A DNA stretch of 64,000 nucleotides. Origin: an uncultured Pleomorphomonas sp. (GTDB lineage Bacteria > Pseudomonadota > Alphaproteobacteria > Rhizobiales > Pleomorphomonadaceae). The DNA lies in assembly GCA_937868725.1 (NCBI GenBank), contig CALMMQ010000047.1:1-64000 (forward strand), in the 5' to 3' direction. Numbering within the stretch: the stretch's first letter is position 1; each line of letters begins with the position of its first letter. The notes below the pieces were generated by a model. It did not search any database and was not told where the DNA came from. It worked only from the letters and a program-made list of their open reading frames with translations. This document shows, in pieces, positions 45,557-55,427 of the stretch. Both the position numbers and the translations under genes were made by a program.

Positions 45557-47464
45557 ATGTATGTGAGCCGTTCGGTTGGCCGTTTTGCCCTGGCCTCGCT
45601 GCTCATGCTCGGCGCGGCGACGTCCGCCCTGGCCTTCAACGAATCCCCGATGCTGTCGGGTCTGGTGTCGGCCGGCAAGCTGCCGCCTGTGGATCAGCGC
45701 CTGCCCAAGGCGCCGCCGGTGATGGACGTCTTCGGCGAAGTCGGCAGCTACGGCGGCACGCTGCACCGCGCCTACAAGGGCGTCGGTGACCGCTGGGGCA
45801 CGACCAAGCTCATGGAAGAGCGCGTCGTCAAGTTCATGCAGGACGTCAACGGCAAGACCGTGCTGAAGCCGCGCTTCATCGAGTCCTACGCCGTCAACGC
45901 CGACTCGACCGAATTCACCTTCACCCTGCTCGACGGCCTCAAGTGGTCGGACGGCGAGCCGGTAACCACCGAGGACGTGCGCTTCTGGTATGAGGACGTG
46001 TTCCTCAACAAGGACCTGACGCCAACCATTCCGGTGTCGCTGATGGCCGACGGCAAGCCGCTGGTCGTCACCATCAAGGACGCCCGCACCTTCACCGTCA
46101 CCTTCGCCAAGCCCTACGCGCTGTTCCTGGAGATCGTCGCCAAGGACGGTACCGGCAAGCCCGGCCTTGACCGCACCTCGTTCCTGGTGCCGGCCCACTA
46201 CATGAAGAAGTTCCACCCCAAGTACGTCTCGGCCGACGATCTCGCCAAGCTCGCCGCCGACAAGGGCGTCAAAGGCTGGGTCGATCTCTGGGGTGAAAAG
46301 GGCCCGATCCAGTCGTGGTGGCTCAACCCCGACTATCCGGTCATCACCGCCTTCCGCATGGTGACGCCGCCGCCGGCCGACACCATCGTCATGGAACGCA
46401 ATCCGTACTTCTGGATGGTCGACAAGGACGGCAACCAGCTGCCCTACATCGACCGCATCGAAAGCAAGGTGTTCCAGGATCAGCAGGCGATGAACCTGAT
46501 GATCATCCAGGGCCAGGTCGACATGCAGTCGCGCTTCGTCCCGGCCACCGACTTCCCGCTCTACAAGCAGAACGAGGCCAAGGGCGGCTACAAGGTCGAA
46601 GTGTCCAAGGGCGGCGAGAACGTCGCGGTGTTCCCGAACATCGCCTCGGCCGATCCGGTCAAGAACAAGCTGTTCAACGATCCGCGCTTCCGTCAGGCGC
46701 TGTCGATCGCCGTCGACCGCGACGCCATCAACGAGGTGGTCTACTCCGGCCTCGCCAAGCCGCGTCAGGCTTCGCCCGTGTCGGCCTCGCCCTACTTCGA
46801 CAAGGACTTCGCCGACAAGTGGGTGAAGTTCGACAAGAAGGCCGCCAACAAGCTGCTCGACGACATGGGCCTGACCAAAAAGGACGGCAAGTTCCGTCTC
46901 GGTCCGGACGGCAAGCGCCTGTCGCTGATGCTGGAAGCGGTGCAGGACGACCTGCCGCCGCAGACGCTCGAACTCCTGCGCAAGAACTGGGAAGCCATCG
47001 GCATCGAAATCCTGATCCGCATCGAGCAGGAAGACATGGCGACGCAGAAGTTCAAGAACGGCGACTTCGACCTGTTCTACACCTATGCCGACCGCATGCT
47101 GCAGGTTTCGGCCGATCCGACGCTGGCCCTCGGCCACGAGTCGTTCGCCGAGAACTACTACAAGTGGTGGAACACGCAAGGGGCCGACGGCGTCGAACCG
47201 CCGAAGGATCATCCCATCCGCAAGATCTGGGCTGACTGGGAAAAGGCGGCTTCCGCCCCGACCATCGACGAAGCGCACAAGCACGTGCAGGACATGATCA
47301 CCGATCTCAAGGACGACGTGTTCATGATCGGCCTGGTCGGCGAAGGCGCCGCGCCGGTGATCGTCAATGCCAAGCTCGGCAACTTCCCCAAGGGCTTCAC
47401 CAACGAGGAAGTGCTGCGCAACGAGGGCAACTTCCAGCCGTCTCAGCTCTACTTCAAGAAGTGA
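45557..47464 (+). CDS. ABC transporter substrate-binding protein, family 5
   Basis: Periplasmic binding protein (635 aa) of the peptide/nickel/oligosaccharide SBP_bac_5 family. It has a Sec signal ending ATSALA-F, the domain start YGGTLHRAYKG, DGLKWSDGEPVTTEDVRFWYEDV and DPRFRQALSIAVDRDAINEVVYSG. Members of this family next to glycosidases bind oligosaccharides, so the ligand may be a uronate- or mannose-containing oligomer rather than a peptide. AGGAG precedes the ATG. It is the first gene of a six-gene operon. The hairpin after it (47476-47501) probably keeps its mRNA in excess over the permease genes. Confidence 0.9.
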   Translation: MYVSRSVGRFALASLLMLGAATSALAFNESPMLSGLVSAGKLPPVDQRLPKAPPVMDVFGEVGSYGGTLHRAYKGVGDRWGTTKLMEERVVKFMQDVNGKTVLKPRFIESYAVNADSTEFTFTLLDGLKWSDGEPVTTEDVRFWYEDVFLNKDLTPTIPVSLMADGKPLVVTIKDARTFTVTFAKPYALFLEIVAKDGTGKPGLDRTSFLVPAHYMKKFHPKYVSADDLAKLAADKGVKGWVDLWGEKGPIQSWWLNPDYPVITAFRMVTPPPADTIVMERNPYFWMVDKDGNQLPYIDRIESKVFQDQQAMNLMIIQGQVDMQSRFVPATDFPLYKQNEAKGGYKVEVSKGGENVAVFPNIASADPVKNKLFNDPRFRQALSIAVDRDAINEVVYSGLAKPRQASPVSASPYFDKDFADKWVKFDKKAANKLLDDMGLTKKDGKFRLGPDGKRLSLMLEAVQDDLPPQTLELLRKNWEAIGIEILIRIEQEDMATQKFKNGDFDLFYTYADRMLQVSADPTLALGHESFAENYYKWWNTQGADGVEPPKDHPIRKIWADWEKAASAPTIDEAHKHVQDMITDLKDDVFMIGLVGEGAAPVIVNAKLGNFPKGFTNEEVLRNEGNFQPSQLYFKK

Positions 47465-47475
47465 TATAGCTCGGT

Positions 47476-47501
47476 GGGGAGGGACGGTTCCGCCCCTCCC
47501 C
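47476..47501 (+). other. intercistronic stabilising hairpin
   Basis: An 8-bp stem GGGGAGGG/CCCTCCCC with a 10-nt loop and no T-tract lies between the substrate-binding protein and the first permease gene. Such stems commonly raise SBP expression by protecting the 3' end. Confidence 0.6.
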
Positions 47502-47539
47502 CAGCCTTGGCCCTCCTCGCATACGGAGCGCGATCGACA

Positions 47540-48526
47540 ATGCTTGCCTACCTGACAAGACGGCTTCTCTGGTCCATTCCCATGCTGGTCGCCGTGTCGA
47601 TCGTCGCCTTCCTGATCATCCAGCTGCCGCCCGGCGACTACGCCACCGCCTACGTCGCCGAACTCAAGCACAACGGCGATACCGTCGACCCGCTGATGGA
47701 GCAGGAAATCCGCCATCACTTCGGTCTCGACCAGCCGATCTACGTGCAATACTGGTGGTGGATCTCCGGCATCATCTTCCACGGCGACTTCGGCCTGTCG
47801 CTCGACTACAACATGCCGGTGTCGAACCTCATCTGGATGCGCCTCGGCCTGACGCTGGCCATCTCGGTGTCATCGCTGCTGCTCACCTGGGCCATCGCCA
47901 TTCCCATCGGCGTCTACTCGGCGACGCGGCAATATTCCTTCCTCGACTATCTGTTCACGGTGTTCGGCTTCATCGGCCGCGGCTTCCCGGAGTTCCTGAC
48001 GGCGCTGGTGCTGATGTGGCTCGCCTACTCCTGGCTCAACATGGACGTCGGCGGCCTGATGAGTCCGGGCATGGAGCACGCGCCCTGGTCGATCGCCAAG
48101 ATCCTCGACGTCGCCGAACACATCTGGGTGCCGCTGGTGGTGCTCGCCACCTCGGGCACCGCCGGCCTCATCCGCGTCGTCCGGGCCAACATGCTCGACG
48201 AGCTCAACAAGCCCTATGTCGAGACGGCCTACGCCCAGGGCCTTTCCGAACGGCGCGTCGTCTGGGGCTATCCGGTGCGCGTCGCCCTCAATCCTTTCAT
48301 CTCCACCATCGGCTGGGCGCTGCCGTCGCTGATCTCCGGCGACGTCATCACGGCGGTGGTGCTGAACCTGCCGACCACCGGCCCCTTGCTGCTGCGTGCC
48401 CTCAAGAACCAGGACATGTATCTCGCCGGCAGCTTCATCCTCATTCTCTCCGTCTTCACGATTATCGGCACCCTGATCTCGGACATCCTCCTGGCCCTGT
48501 CCGACCCGCGCGTCCGGCGCGGCTGA
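47540..48526 (+). CDS. ABC transporter permease, DppB/OppB type
   Basis: Inner-membrane permease (328 aa, about six helices) of the first type in binding-protein-dependent peptide/oligosaccharide importers. RRLLWSIPMLVAVSIVAFLIIQLPPGD at the N-terminus and the cytoplasmic EAA-like loop (YVETAYAQGLSERRVVWGYPVRVALNP) are typical. The ATG at 47540 starts directly at the first helix; the open frame upstream covers the hairpin and is not used. It pairs with the permease encoded 10 bp downstream. Confidence 0.92.
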   Translation: MLAYLTRRLLWSIPMLVAVSIVAFLIIQLPPGDYATAYVAELKHNGDTVDPLMEQEIRHHFGLDQPIYVQYWWWISGIIFHGDFGLSLDYNMPVSNLIWMRLGLTLAISVSSLLLTWAIAIPIGVYSATRQYSFLDYLFTVFGFIGRGFPEFLTALVLMWLAYSWLNMDVGGLMSPGMEHAPWSIAKILDVAEHIWVPLVVLATSGTAGLIRVVRANMLDELNKPYVETAYAQGLSERRVVWGYPVRVALNPFISTIGWALPSLISGDVITAVVLNLPTTGPLLLRALKNQDMYLAGSFILILSVFTIIGTLISDILLALSDPRVRRG

Positions 48527-48536
48527 GGAAACGGAC

Positions 48537-49676
48537 ATGACAGCCACGAGCCCCACCGATACGCCGGCCGTTGATCCGCGCGACGCCAAGGAAGCGCTCT
48601 ACCGCGCCACGCCGCGCCAGCTGATGTGGTGGCGGTTCCGCCGCCACAAGCTGGCCCTCGTTTCCCTGTGCGTGCTGGTCTTCGCCTACCTGACCGCCGG
48701 CTTCGCCGAGTTCACCGCCCCCTACGATCCGTTCGAGATCACCGAGACGGCGACCATGCGGCCGCCGCAGCCGGTGCACCTGTTCGACGCGGACTGGACC
48801 TTCCAGGGACCGTTCGTCTACGGCCTCAAGCGCTCGCGCGACCTCGAGACGGCGGCGGTGATCTACACCGAAGACACCGACGACATCGTGCCGCTGCGCT
48901 TTTTTACCGCGGGGCCGGAGTACCAGCTCTGGGGCCTCATCCCCGGCTCGCTGCACCTGTTCGGCGCCGAGGATCCGGATGCCCGCATCTACGTGCTCGG
49001 CACGGATACGCTCGGTCGAGACCTGTTGAGCCGCCTCATCCACGGTGGCCGCACGACGCTGACCATCGGCATCGTCGGCGTCGCCTTCTCATTCCTGATC
49101 GGCATCACCATGGGCTCGATTTCCGGCTTCTACGGCGGCCGTATCGACAGCGCCATTCAGCGCCTGATGGAGTTCATCCGCTCCATCCCGACCATCCCGC
49201 TGTGGATGGGGCTGGCAGCGGCGCTGCCGGTCGAATGGGATCCGCTCTACGTCTACTTCCTCATCACCGTGCTGCTGTCGCTGATCAACTGGACCTACCT
49301 CGCCCGCACGGTGCGCGGCTCGTTCCTCAGCCTGCGCGGCGAGGACTACGTGCTGGCGGCCCGCCTGACCGGGGCCTCGGAAAGCCGGATCATCATCAAG
49401 CACATGCTGCCGGCCATGACGAGCTACATCATCGCCGCCGTGACGCTGTCGGTGCCGGAGATGATCCTCGGCGAAACCGCCCTCTCCTTCCTCGGTCTCG
49501 GCCTGCGGCCGCCGGTGGTCAGCTGGGGCGTGCTGCTGCAGGAGGCGCAGAACCTGCGCGTCATCGTCCAGGCGCCCTGGTTGCTGCTGCCGGGTCTGGC
49601 CATCGTCATCATCGTTCTGAGCTTCAACTTCCTGGGCGACGGTCTGCGCGACGCAGCCGATCCTTACGGCCGATGA
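48537..49676 (+). CDS. ABC transporter permease, DppC/OppC type
   Basis: Second permease (379 aa). After an N-terminal helix it has a long periplasmic insertion (~60-150), then the conserved YVLGTDTLGRDLLSRLIHGGRTTL and the EAA loop DYVLAARLTGASESRIIIKHMLP. The long insertion is seen in oligosaccharide-type members of this family. Its stop overlaps the ATG of the next gene (ATGA, 49673-49676), so translation is coupled. Confidence 0.92.
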   Translation: MTATSPTDTPAVDPRDAKEALYRATPRQLMWWRFRRHKLALVSLCVLVFAYLTAGFAEFTAPYDPFEITETATMRPPQPVHLFDADWTFQGPFVYGLKRSRDLETAAVIYTEDTDDIVPLRFFTAGPEYQLWGLIPGSLHLFGAEDPDARIYVLGTDTLGRDLLSRLIHGGRTTLTIGIVGVAFSFLIGITMGSISGFYGGRIDSAIQRLMEFIRSIPTIPLWMGLAAALPVEWDPLYVYFLITVLLSLINWTYLARTVRGSFLSLRGEDYVLAARLTGASESRIIIKHMLPAMTSYIIAAVTLSVPEMILGETALSFLGLGLRPPVVSWGVLLQEAQNLRVIVQAPWLLLPGLAIVIIVLSFNFLGDGLRDAADPYGR

Positions 49677-50702
49677 GCGCTTCCATGACAGATCAAACTC
49701 CTCTCGTCGAAATCCGCGATCTCGGCGTCGAATTCCGCCGCCGCGAGGGTGTGGTGCGCGCCGTCGATGGTGTGTCGCTGCACGTCAACCCTGGCGAGGT
49801 GCTGGGCATCGTCGGCGAAAGCGGTTCGGGCAAGTCCATCTCGGTGCGCTCGATCATGCAGTTGCTGCCGCAGGCGGCGACGCTGGCCCGCGGTTCGATC
49901 CTGTTCCACCCGCCCGGACAGGACGAGATCGACATCGCCAAGCTCGACCGCAAGGGCAAGGCCATCCGCGCCCTGCGCGGCCGCCACATCGGCATGATCT
50001 TCCAGGAGCCGATGACGGCGCTATCGCCGGTGCACACCATCGGCAAGCAGGTGATGACGCCGTTGCTGCTGCACACCGACCTGTCCAAGCCGGCGGCGCG
50101 CGACCGGGCGCGCGAACTGCTGCAACTGGTGCAGATGCCGCGTCCGGACCAGATGCTCGACGCCTATCCGCACGAGCTGTCGGGCGGCATGCGCCAGCGC
50201 GCCATGATCGCCATGGCGCTGGCCTGCAGCCCCAGTCTGCTCATCGCCGACGAACCGACCACCGCCCTCGACGTGACGACCGAGGCGCAGATCCTCGACC
50301 TCTTGAAGTCGCTGCAGCAACGGCTCGGCATGGCCATCATCTTCATCACCCACAATTTCGGCGTGGTGGCCGATATCGCCGACCGCATCGCCGTCATGTA
50401 CATGGGCCGGGTGGTGGAGACGGGCGACGTCGACGCCATCTTCGAAAGCCCCCGCCATCCCTACACGCGGGCGCTGATGGAATCGGTGCCGCGCCTGGGT
50501 GGCGACAAGCAGCGCCGCCTCAAGACCATTCCGGGCATGGTGCCCGATCCGTTCGAGCTGCCGCGCGGCTGTTCGTTCCATACCCGCTGCAGCGAGGCCG
50601 TGGCCGGTACCTGCGACCGCCTGGAGGCGCCCAACGTCGCCCTCGGCCGCAACCGCTTTGCCCGCTGCCATCTCCTTGCCGAACAGACCGCCGGAGGTAC
50701 CG

Positions 50703-50713
<11 letters not shown>
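49673..50713 (+). CDS. ABC transporter ATP-binding protein, DppD/OppD type
   Basis: Cytoplasmic ATPase (346 aa) with Walker [11 protein letters not shown], signature [15 protein letters not shown], Walker [13 protein letters not shown] and the C-terminal oligopeptide/dipeptide extension with the Cys pattern (CSFHTRC, TCDRL, FARCHL), which may bind an Fe-S cluster as in related proteins. The ATG at 49673 overlaps the permease stop; a Met four codons later is an alternative. It acts as a heterodimer with the next ATPase. Confidence 0.92.
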
Positions 50714-51739
<1,026 letters not shown>

Positions 51740-51740
<1 letters not shown>

Positions 51741-52957
51741 TGCCTGAATCGCTGCTTCGGGCGAGCGCCGAGCGCATCGCCAACGTTCACCGTCCGGTGC
51801 TGATCACCTGTGCCAGCGAGCCGTATCCGCCGACGCGCATCGGTTACGCCATCGCCAAATTGCCGGCGGCCTCGCCATCGAGCGATTTCACCCTGACGCC
51901 GATCGGGGCGATGGTCGTCGAGTATGCCATCTGGTTCGATTGGGACATCGGCCATCTCTACGACCTTGAGCACGTCTGGGTCCATCTCGACGATCTCGGC
52001 AATGTCGTCCGCGTTGAGGGCTCGCAACACGGCCGCCGCGTCGACATGGCGGGATGCGCCGTCGACAACGGCCGCCCCGTTCTCTATCTCGAACCGGGAA
52101 AGCACGCCGTCTGGCCCTCGCCGGCTGCCATGGCGACCGAGCGTTCCCGCATCATCGCCGACTGCCAGGCGCTGGCCGGGCGCGACGGCATCCACATCGA
52201 CAATCCCTTCGGCGCGCGCGGGCTGATCGTCGCCGGCCGCCTCGACCACCGCCTCGCCCGGCTGAAGCTCAAGCGTGACGCCTTCCGGCCGGCGTTCGAC
52301 TTCCGTCGTACCGACGCAGCGGCGGCCCGCCTGGTGCCCTGGACCGAACTCTGCAGCTACATTCCGCGCCGCGTCGCCGACCTCATCGCCCGCAACCGCG
52401 TCGAGGTGCCGCACCTGGCGGCCGTATTCCTCGACTGCGGCGATACGCTGGTCGACGAAGGCACCGAGATCAAGGACGAGGCAACGGAGATCGTCAGCGC
52501 CGCCGCGCTCATTCCGGGCGCCGAGAACGTGCTGACGCGACTGCGCCAGCGCGGCTATCGCCTGGCGCTGGTGGCCGACGGGCCGCGCGAGACGTTCGTC
52601 AACGTGCTCGGGGCCCACGGCATGTGGGATGATTTCGACGCTCACGTCATTTCCGGCGATGTCGGTGCCCACAAGCCCGACGCGCGCATGTTCCGCACGG
52701 CCATCGACGCTCTCGGGCTGACGCCGGCGGCGGCGCCGCGCATCGCCATGGTCGGCAACAATCTCGAACGCGACATCAAGGGCGCCAACGCCCTCGGCCT
52801 CGTCTCGGTGTTCATGAGCTGGTCGACACGACGCAGCCATAGCCCGCGCGACGCGTCGGAGAAGCCGGCCTTCACCATCGGCTACATCGAAGATTTGCCG
52901 GAGTGCCTTGAAACCATCGAGCTGGCGTTACCGGCCACGGATGCCCAGACAAGCTGA
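51740..52957 (+). CDS. HAD-family hydrolase with an extra N-terminal domain
   Basis: A 405-aa protein, last gene of the importer operon (TGATG overlap with the ATPase). Residues ~225-395 form a HAD hydrolase: FLDCGDTLVDE (nucleophile D232), a Lys in GAHKPDARMF and MVGNNLERDIKGAN. The first ~215 residues are a separate domain with DIGHLYDLEHVWVHLDD and VLYLEPGKHAVWPS, which I do not recognise as a named family. The fusion may phosphatase-process a sugar phosphate derived from the imported glycan, with the front domain binding sugar. This is inference. It is followed by a convergent small gene. Confidence 0.78.
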
Positions 52958-53009
52958 ACGGCGGACCCGACGCCGGCGTGGCGGTGCCAGGACCGCCGCG
53001 CGGCGGGTT

Positions 53010-53267
53010 TCAGACGGGAACGGCGACGCGGCGTTCGGCCTGGCCCTCGAAGGCGGCCGGCAGGCTGGCACTGAGCTGCGGCTCGGCGACAAAGCTGCCG
53101 CTCAGCACCTGGGCGGCGGCCCGTTCGGCGGACATGACGGACGAGAACACCCGCCCATCCAGGCTCCAGACATCGAACTTGACGGCAACGAACTTGTAGC
53201 CCCCCGGAACGGGGGCGGCGACGGCGACGGCCTGACCGGCGACCTCGATAACGATTGACTTGCTCAT
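53010..53267 (-). CDS. 85-aa hypothetical protein
   Basis: A small soluble protein starting MSKSIVIEVAGQAVAVAAPV at 53267 with AGGAG about 8 nt upstream. It contains VAVKFDVWSLDGRVF and ends RVAVPV. No family, signal peptide or membrane segment is recognised. It faces away from the AT-rich region 53268-53774, where the inverted repeat GAATGTT-9 nt-AACATTC (53338-53360) lies 71 bp upstream of its start and could be an operator. Confidence 0.65.
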   Translation of the reverse strand: MSKSIVIEVAGQAVAVAAPVPGGYKFVAVKFDVWSLDGRVFSSVMSAERAAAQVLSGSFVAEPQLSASLPAAFEGQAERRVAVPV

Positions 53268-53774
53268 GACTCTACTCCTGGCCCACGGGTCCTGCGGGTC
53301 ATCATCCATGCATCTCAAGATTTCTTGCTGTATTGCGGAATGTTCAGAAGCTAAACATTCGCCATTGGCATTTGATACAGGGATGATTGGGACGGAACGT
53401 CGAATGGCGTACATTCGTGCGCGTAAGTCGCGTTACCGAAATGTTAGTCATTCTAGTGCTCCTTTCCCAAGGTGAGGTCATCTTTACCTCGGTTGGTGCC
53501 CCTTCTAGCGATCAACGAAGACCGAATTATGACACCAACGATTTCCTATCACGAACGAATTTCGGATTCCTTATCCAATCCCCGTCGTTGCATCAGCCTT
53601 TTGTCTAAGCCCGTGGATAACTAGGCTATTTTGCCTTCAATCCATCCACCGAGCCTTACGATGCAGAAATCGTGCCACGGTTCGGCGCCGATTTCCAGCA
53701 ACGTTTTGCCAAATCGCGCCACGATTTGGTGAACGTTTTTTGATCGCCTGCCGCTTGGTGCGCCACCCCGGCCA
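53268..53774. other. AT-rich 507-bp gap with inverted repeats
   Basis: No convincing gene is present. It contains GAATGTT/AACATTC (53338-53360), a hairpin with GAAATCG/CGATTTC arms (53666-53695) and another with perfect CCAAATCG/CGATTTGG arms (53709-53729) followed 5 bases later by T6. Base composition is clearly lower in GC than the flanks. It might hold promoters, a terminator or a small RNA; nothing decides between these. Confidence 0.5.
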
Positions 53775-54008
53775 TCAAGCCGGGCGCGACCGCCAGCGTG
53801 CCCACGCCACCTCGGCGCGTCGCCGCAGGCGCCGCGCCCAATGGGAATCGACCGACAGCACCAATATGCCGGCCGGGATCATCCAGAAGCCGAGAATGGG
53901 CAGGAAGCCGAACAGGCCGAAAACGACGAGTACGATGCCGAGCGTCAGACGCGCCAAGCGATTGCCGGGCAGGCCGATGCTCCGTCCTGCAAACTTCACG
54001 CGTGCCAT
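53775..54008 (-). CDS. small PGPGW-like membrane protein
   Basis: A 77-aa protein with two predicted membrane segments (LTLGIVLVVFGLFGFLPIL and FWMIPAGILVLSV) followed by an Arg-rich cytoplasmic tail. It resembles the short PGPGW-type putative transmembrane proteins of alphaproteobacteria. GGGAGAG just upstream of the ATG supports the start. Function is unknown. Confidence 0.7.
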   Translation of the reverse strand: MARVKFAGRSIGLPGNRLARLTLGIVLVVFGLFGFLPILGFWMIPAGILVLSVDSHWARRLRRRAEVAWARWRSRPA

Positions 54009-54275
54009 TGCTCTCTCCCTGTCGTGTCCGTGCCTCGGTCAGCCCTCCGGCGGCGCAGCCGGCGTCGTCGACTTCTTACGTGGGAAGTGATTTGCCGATT
54101 TGAACCCTGGGCCGGCGATAAAAGCCATCTTCACTGCCGTCCGCGACGATCGCGGTCAACGCAATCGTCGTCCTGTGGATAGAATTTTCCGTTGTTTTGC
54201 AGGGATTTGCCCCGTTTCCCGCCAAAGCGCCACCAGGGAGTCGACGATCTGACGTTTTTTCCTGCGGAAGGGGCT

Positions 54276-54303
54276 TTGCAAACCGGACGAGCTTTGTTAT
54301 ACG
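54276..54303 (+). promoter_or_regulatory. probable promoter of tRNA-Asn
   Basis: TTGCAA (54276-54281) and TATACG (54298-54303), 16 bp apart, end 16 bp before the tRNA. The spacing and position fit a sigma-70 promoter. Confidence 0.5.
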
Positions 54304-54319
54304 CACCGCCACAAGCTGT

Positions 54320-54395
54320 TCCGCGATAGCTCAGTTGGTAGAGCAGGTGACTGTTAATCACCGGGTCGTAGGTTCGAGTCCTACTCGCGGAGCCA
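54320..54395 (+). tRNA. tRNA-Asn (anticodon GTT)
   Basis: A 76-nt cloverleaf: acceptor TCCGCGA/TCGCGGA, D-arm AGCTCAGTTGGTAGAGC, anticodon stem GGTGA/TCACC with loop CTGTTAA (GTT at 54353-54355), T-arm GGTTCGAGTCC, discriminator G and encoded CCA. It reads AAC/AAT. It stands next to the tungsten locus. No integrase or truncated tRNA copy is visible nearby. Confidence 0.97.
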
Positions 54396-54601
54396 TCTTT
54401 CCCCCTTGAAATGTTTAGGCTTTTAGTGCCGAGCCGTAGCGCTGCCGGGTAGCGACTGCACGTTTTCCCATGGATCGAACTCTGGGCAACGGCGAGAGGC
54501 CGACGGACGGGAACGCCGAGACTGCGGGCAGCGGCCAATTCTGGAGAATCGTATGGCGCGACGGCCCGCCGTCGGCGCATGATGATCGCCTTCTTGCCGT
54601 A

Positions 54602-54665
54602 GCGCTTTCCAAACTGCGGCTCCGTCAGGTCGACCAGAGATCGCTCCACATTCAGAAACGAGAAG
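54602..54665 (+). repeat. dispersed ~65-nt repeat, copy C
   Basis: The third copy shares GCGCTTTCC, 15 variable bases, then CAGGTCGACCAGAGATCGCTCCACATTC (3 mismatches in 28 to copy A). It lies in the 336-bp gap between tRNA-Asn and the ModE-like gene, where no other feature is seen. Its first base is 130 bp upstream of the ModE-like start codon. Copy A is also 130 bp upstream of its gene. Confidence 0.6.
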
Positions 54666-54731
54666 GGCCGTCGTTTTGATTAGATTGTTATAGTCTGATC
54701 AACAGGGATACGAGATCGAGCGAGCAGCCAC

Positions 54732-55106
54732 ATGATTGAACTTCGCCTGCAATTGCGGATCGACGCCGACACACGAGTTGGACCCGGCAAGGTCAGGCTG
54801 CTGGAGAAAATCGGCGAAGCCGGTTCCATCTCGGCAGCGGCGCGCGAAATGGGCATGACCTATCGGCGCGCCTGGGAACTGGTCGACCACATGAACAAGG
54901 CGTTCGGCCAACCGTTGATCGTCGGGCATACCGGCAGCACCGGCGGCGCCGACCTCACCGAACTCGGGCGCACCGTCGTCGACCGCTTCCGCCGCATCGA
55001 AGCGGCAGCCGCCGCAGCCGCAGCCGACCATCTGACCACGCTTTCATCCCTCATCGTCGCGCCTGTTGGACGAGATGGTTCGCCAACGGATTCGACCAAA
55101 GGATGA
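54732..55106 (+). CDS. ModE-type winged-helix regulator without metal-binding domain
   Basis: A 124-aa DNA-binding protein matching the N-terminal domain of ModE: LRIDADTRVGPGKVRLLEKIGEAGSISAAAREMGMTYRRAWELVDHMN, then TGGADLTELGRTVVDRFR. The C-terminal Mop/TOBE domains that bind molybdate in ModE are missing; the rest is an Ala-rich tail. Similar short proteins exist in several Mo/W loci. Just upstream of the aldehyde-oxidoreductase gene cluster on the same strand, it probably controls the locus or senses metal through another partner. The ATG at 54732 is plausible, but no strong ribosome site is seen. Confidence 0.85.
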   Translation: MIELRLQLRIDADTRVGPGKVRLLEKIGEAGSISAAAREMGMTYRRAWELVDHMNKAFGQPLIVGHTGSTGGADLTELGRTVVDRFRRIEAAAAAAAADHLTTLSSLIVAPVGRDGSPTDSTKG

Positions 55107-55249
55107 TTCCACCCGCAACGGGCGCTGGCGAATTGTGCTCCGAAAGTAATAAAAGCCGAAGTCTGGCTATTTATCTGCTCGAATGGCGGCTTTCCGGCAA
55201 TTTTTGACCTGACACGGCGAAATACATCATCGCATAGGCGCACATTTCA

Positions 55250-55271
55250 ATTATGTTCGGCAAAACATAAT
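55250..55271. promoter_or_regulatory. inverted repeat operator upstream of the AOR gene
   Basis: Perfect 8-bp arms ATTATGTT and AACATAAT with a 6-nt spacer lie 157 bp upstream of the oxidoreductase start, in a 321-bp AT-rich gap. TATAGAT just downstream could be a -10 element. This is a good candidate site for the ModE-like regulator. Confidence 0.55.
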
Positions 55272-55427
55272 AGTATAGATATGTATTTTTTCCATTTGCT
55301 CTGACTTTATTCTTTTGGCATGGATGAGCCGAGACGAACCGAGCACCGGCTCGTTGGCTCACGATTTGGCAAGGCCGAAGTCACGAGGCGATTGGGGACC
55401 TCCGGATCGGCAGTTGGAGGAAATGCC

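Noticed and set aside
53387-53608. Plus-strand 73-codon open frame in the AT-rich gap
   Set aside because: No ribosome site, no recognisable domain and composition like the non-coding surroundings.
53571-54182. DnaA-box-like sequences (TTATCCAAT, TTATCCACG, CTATCCACA) in AT-rich DNA, suggesting an origin
   Set aside because: Only three imperfect boxes, widely spaced and not clustered; no dnaA, hemE, parAB or repABC gene is nearby.
54131-54649. Minus-strand open frame of 172 codons around tRNA-Asn
   Set aside because: It runs through the tRNA and repeat copy C, has no ribosome site and no family resemblance.
54320-55427. Genomic island inserted at tRNA-Asn carrying the tungsten genes
   Set aside because: No integrase, no duplicated tRNA 3' end within the window and no clear GC shift of the coding regions, so it is unsupported here although not excluded.
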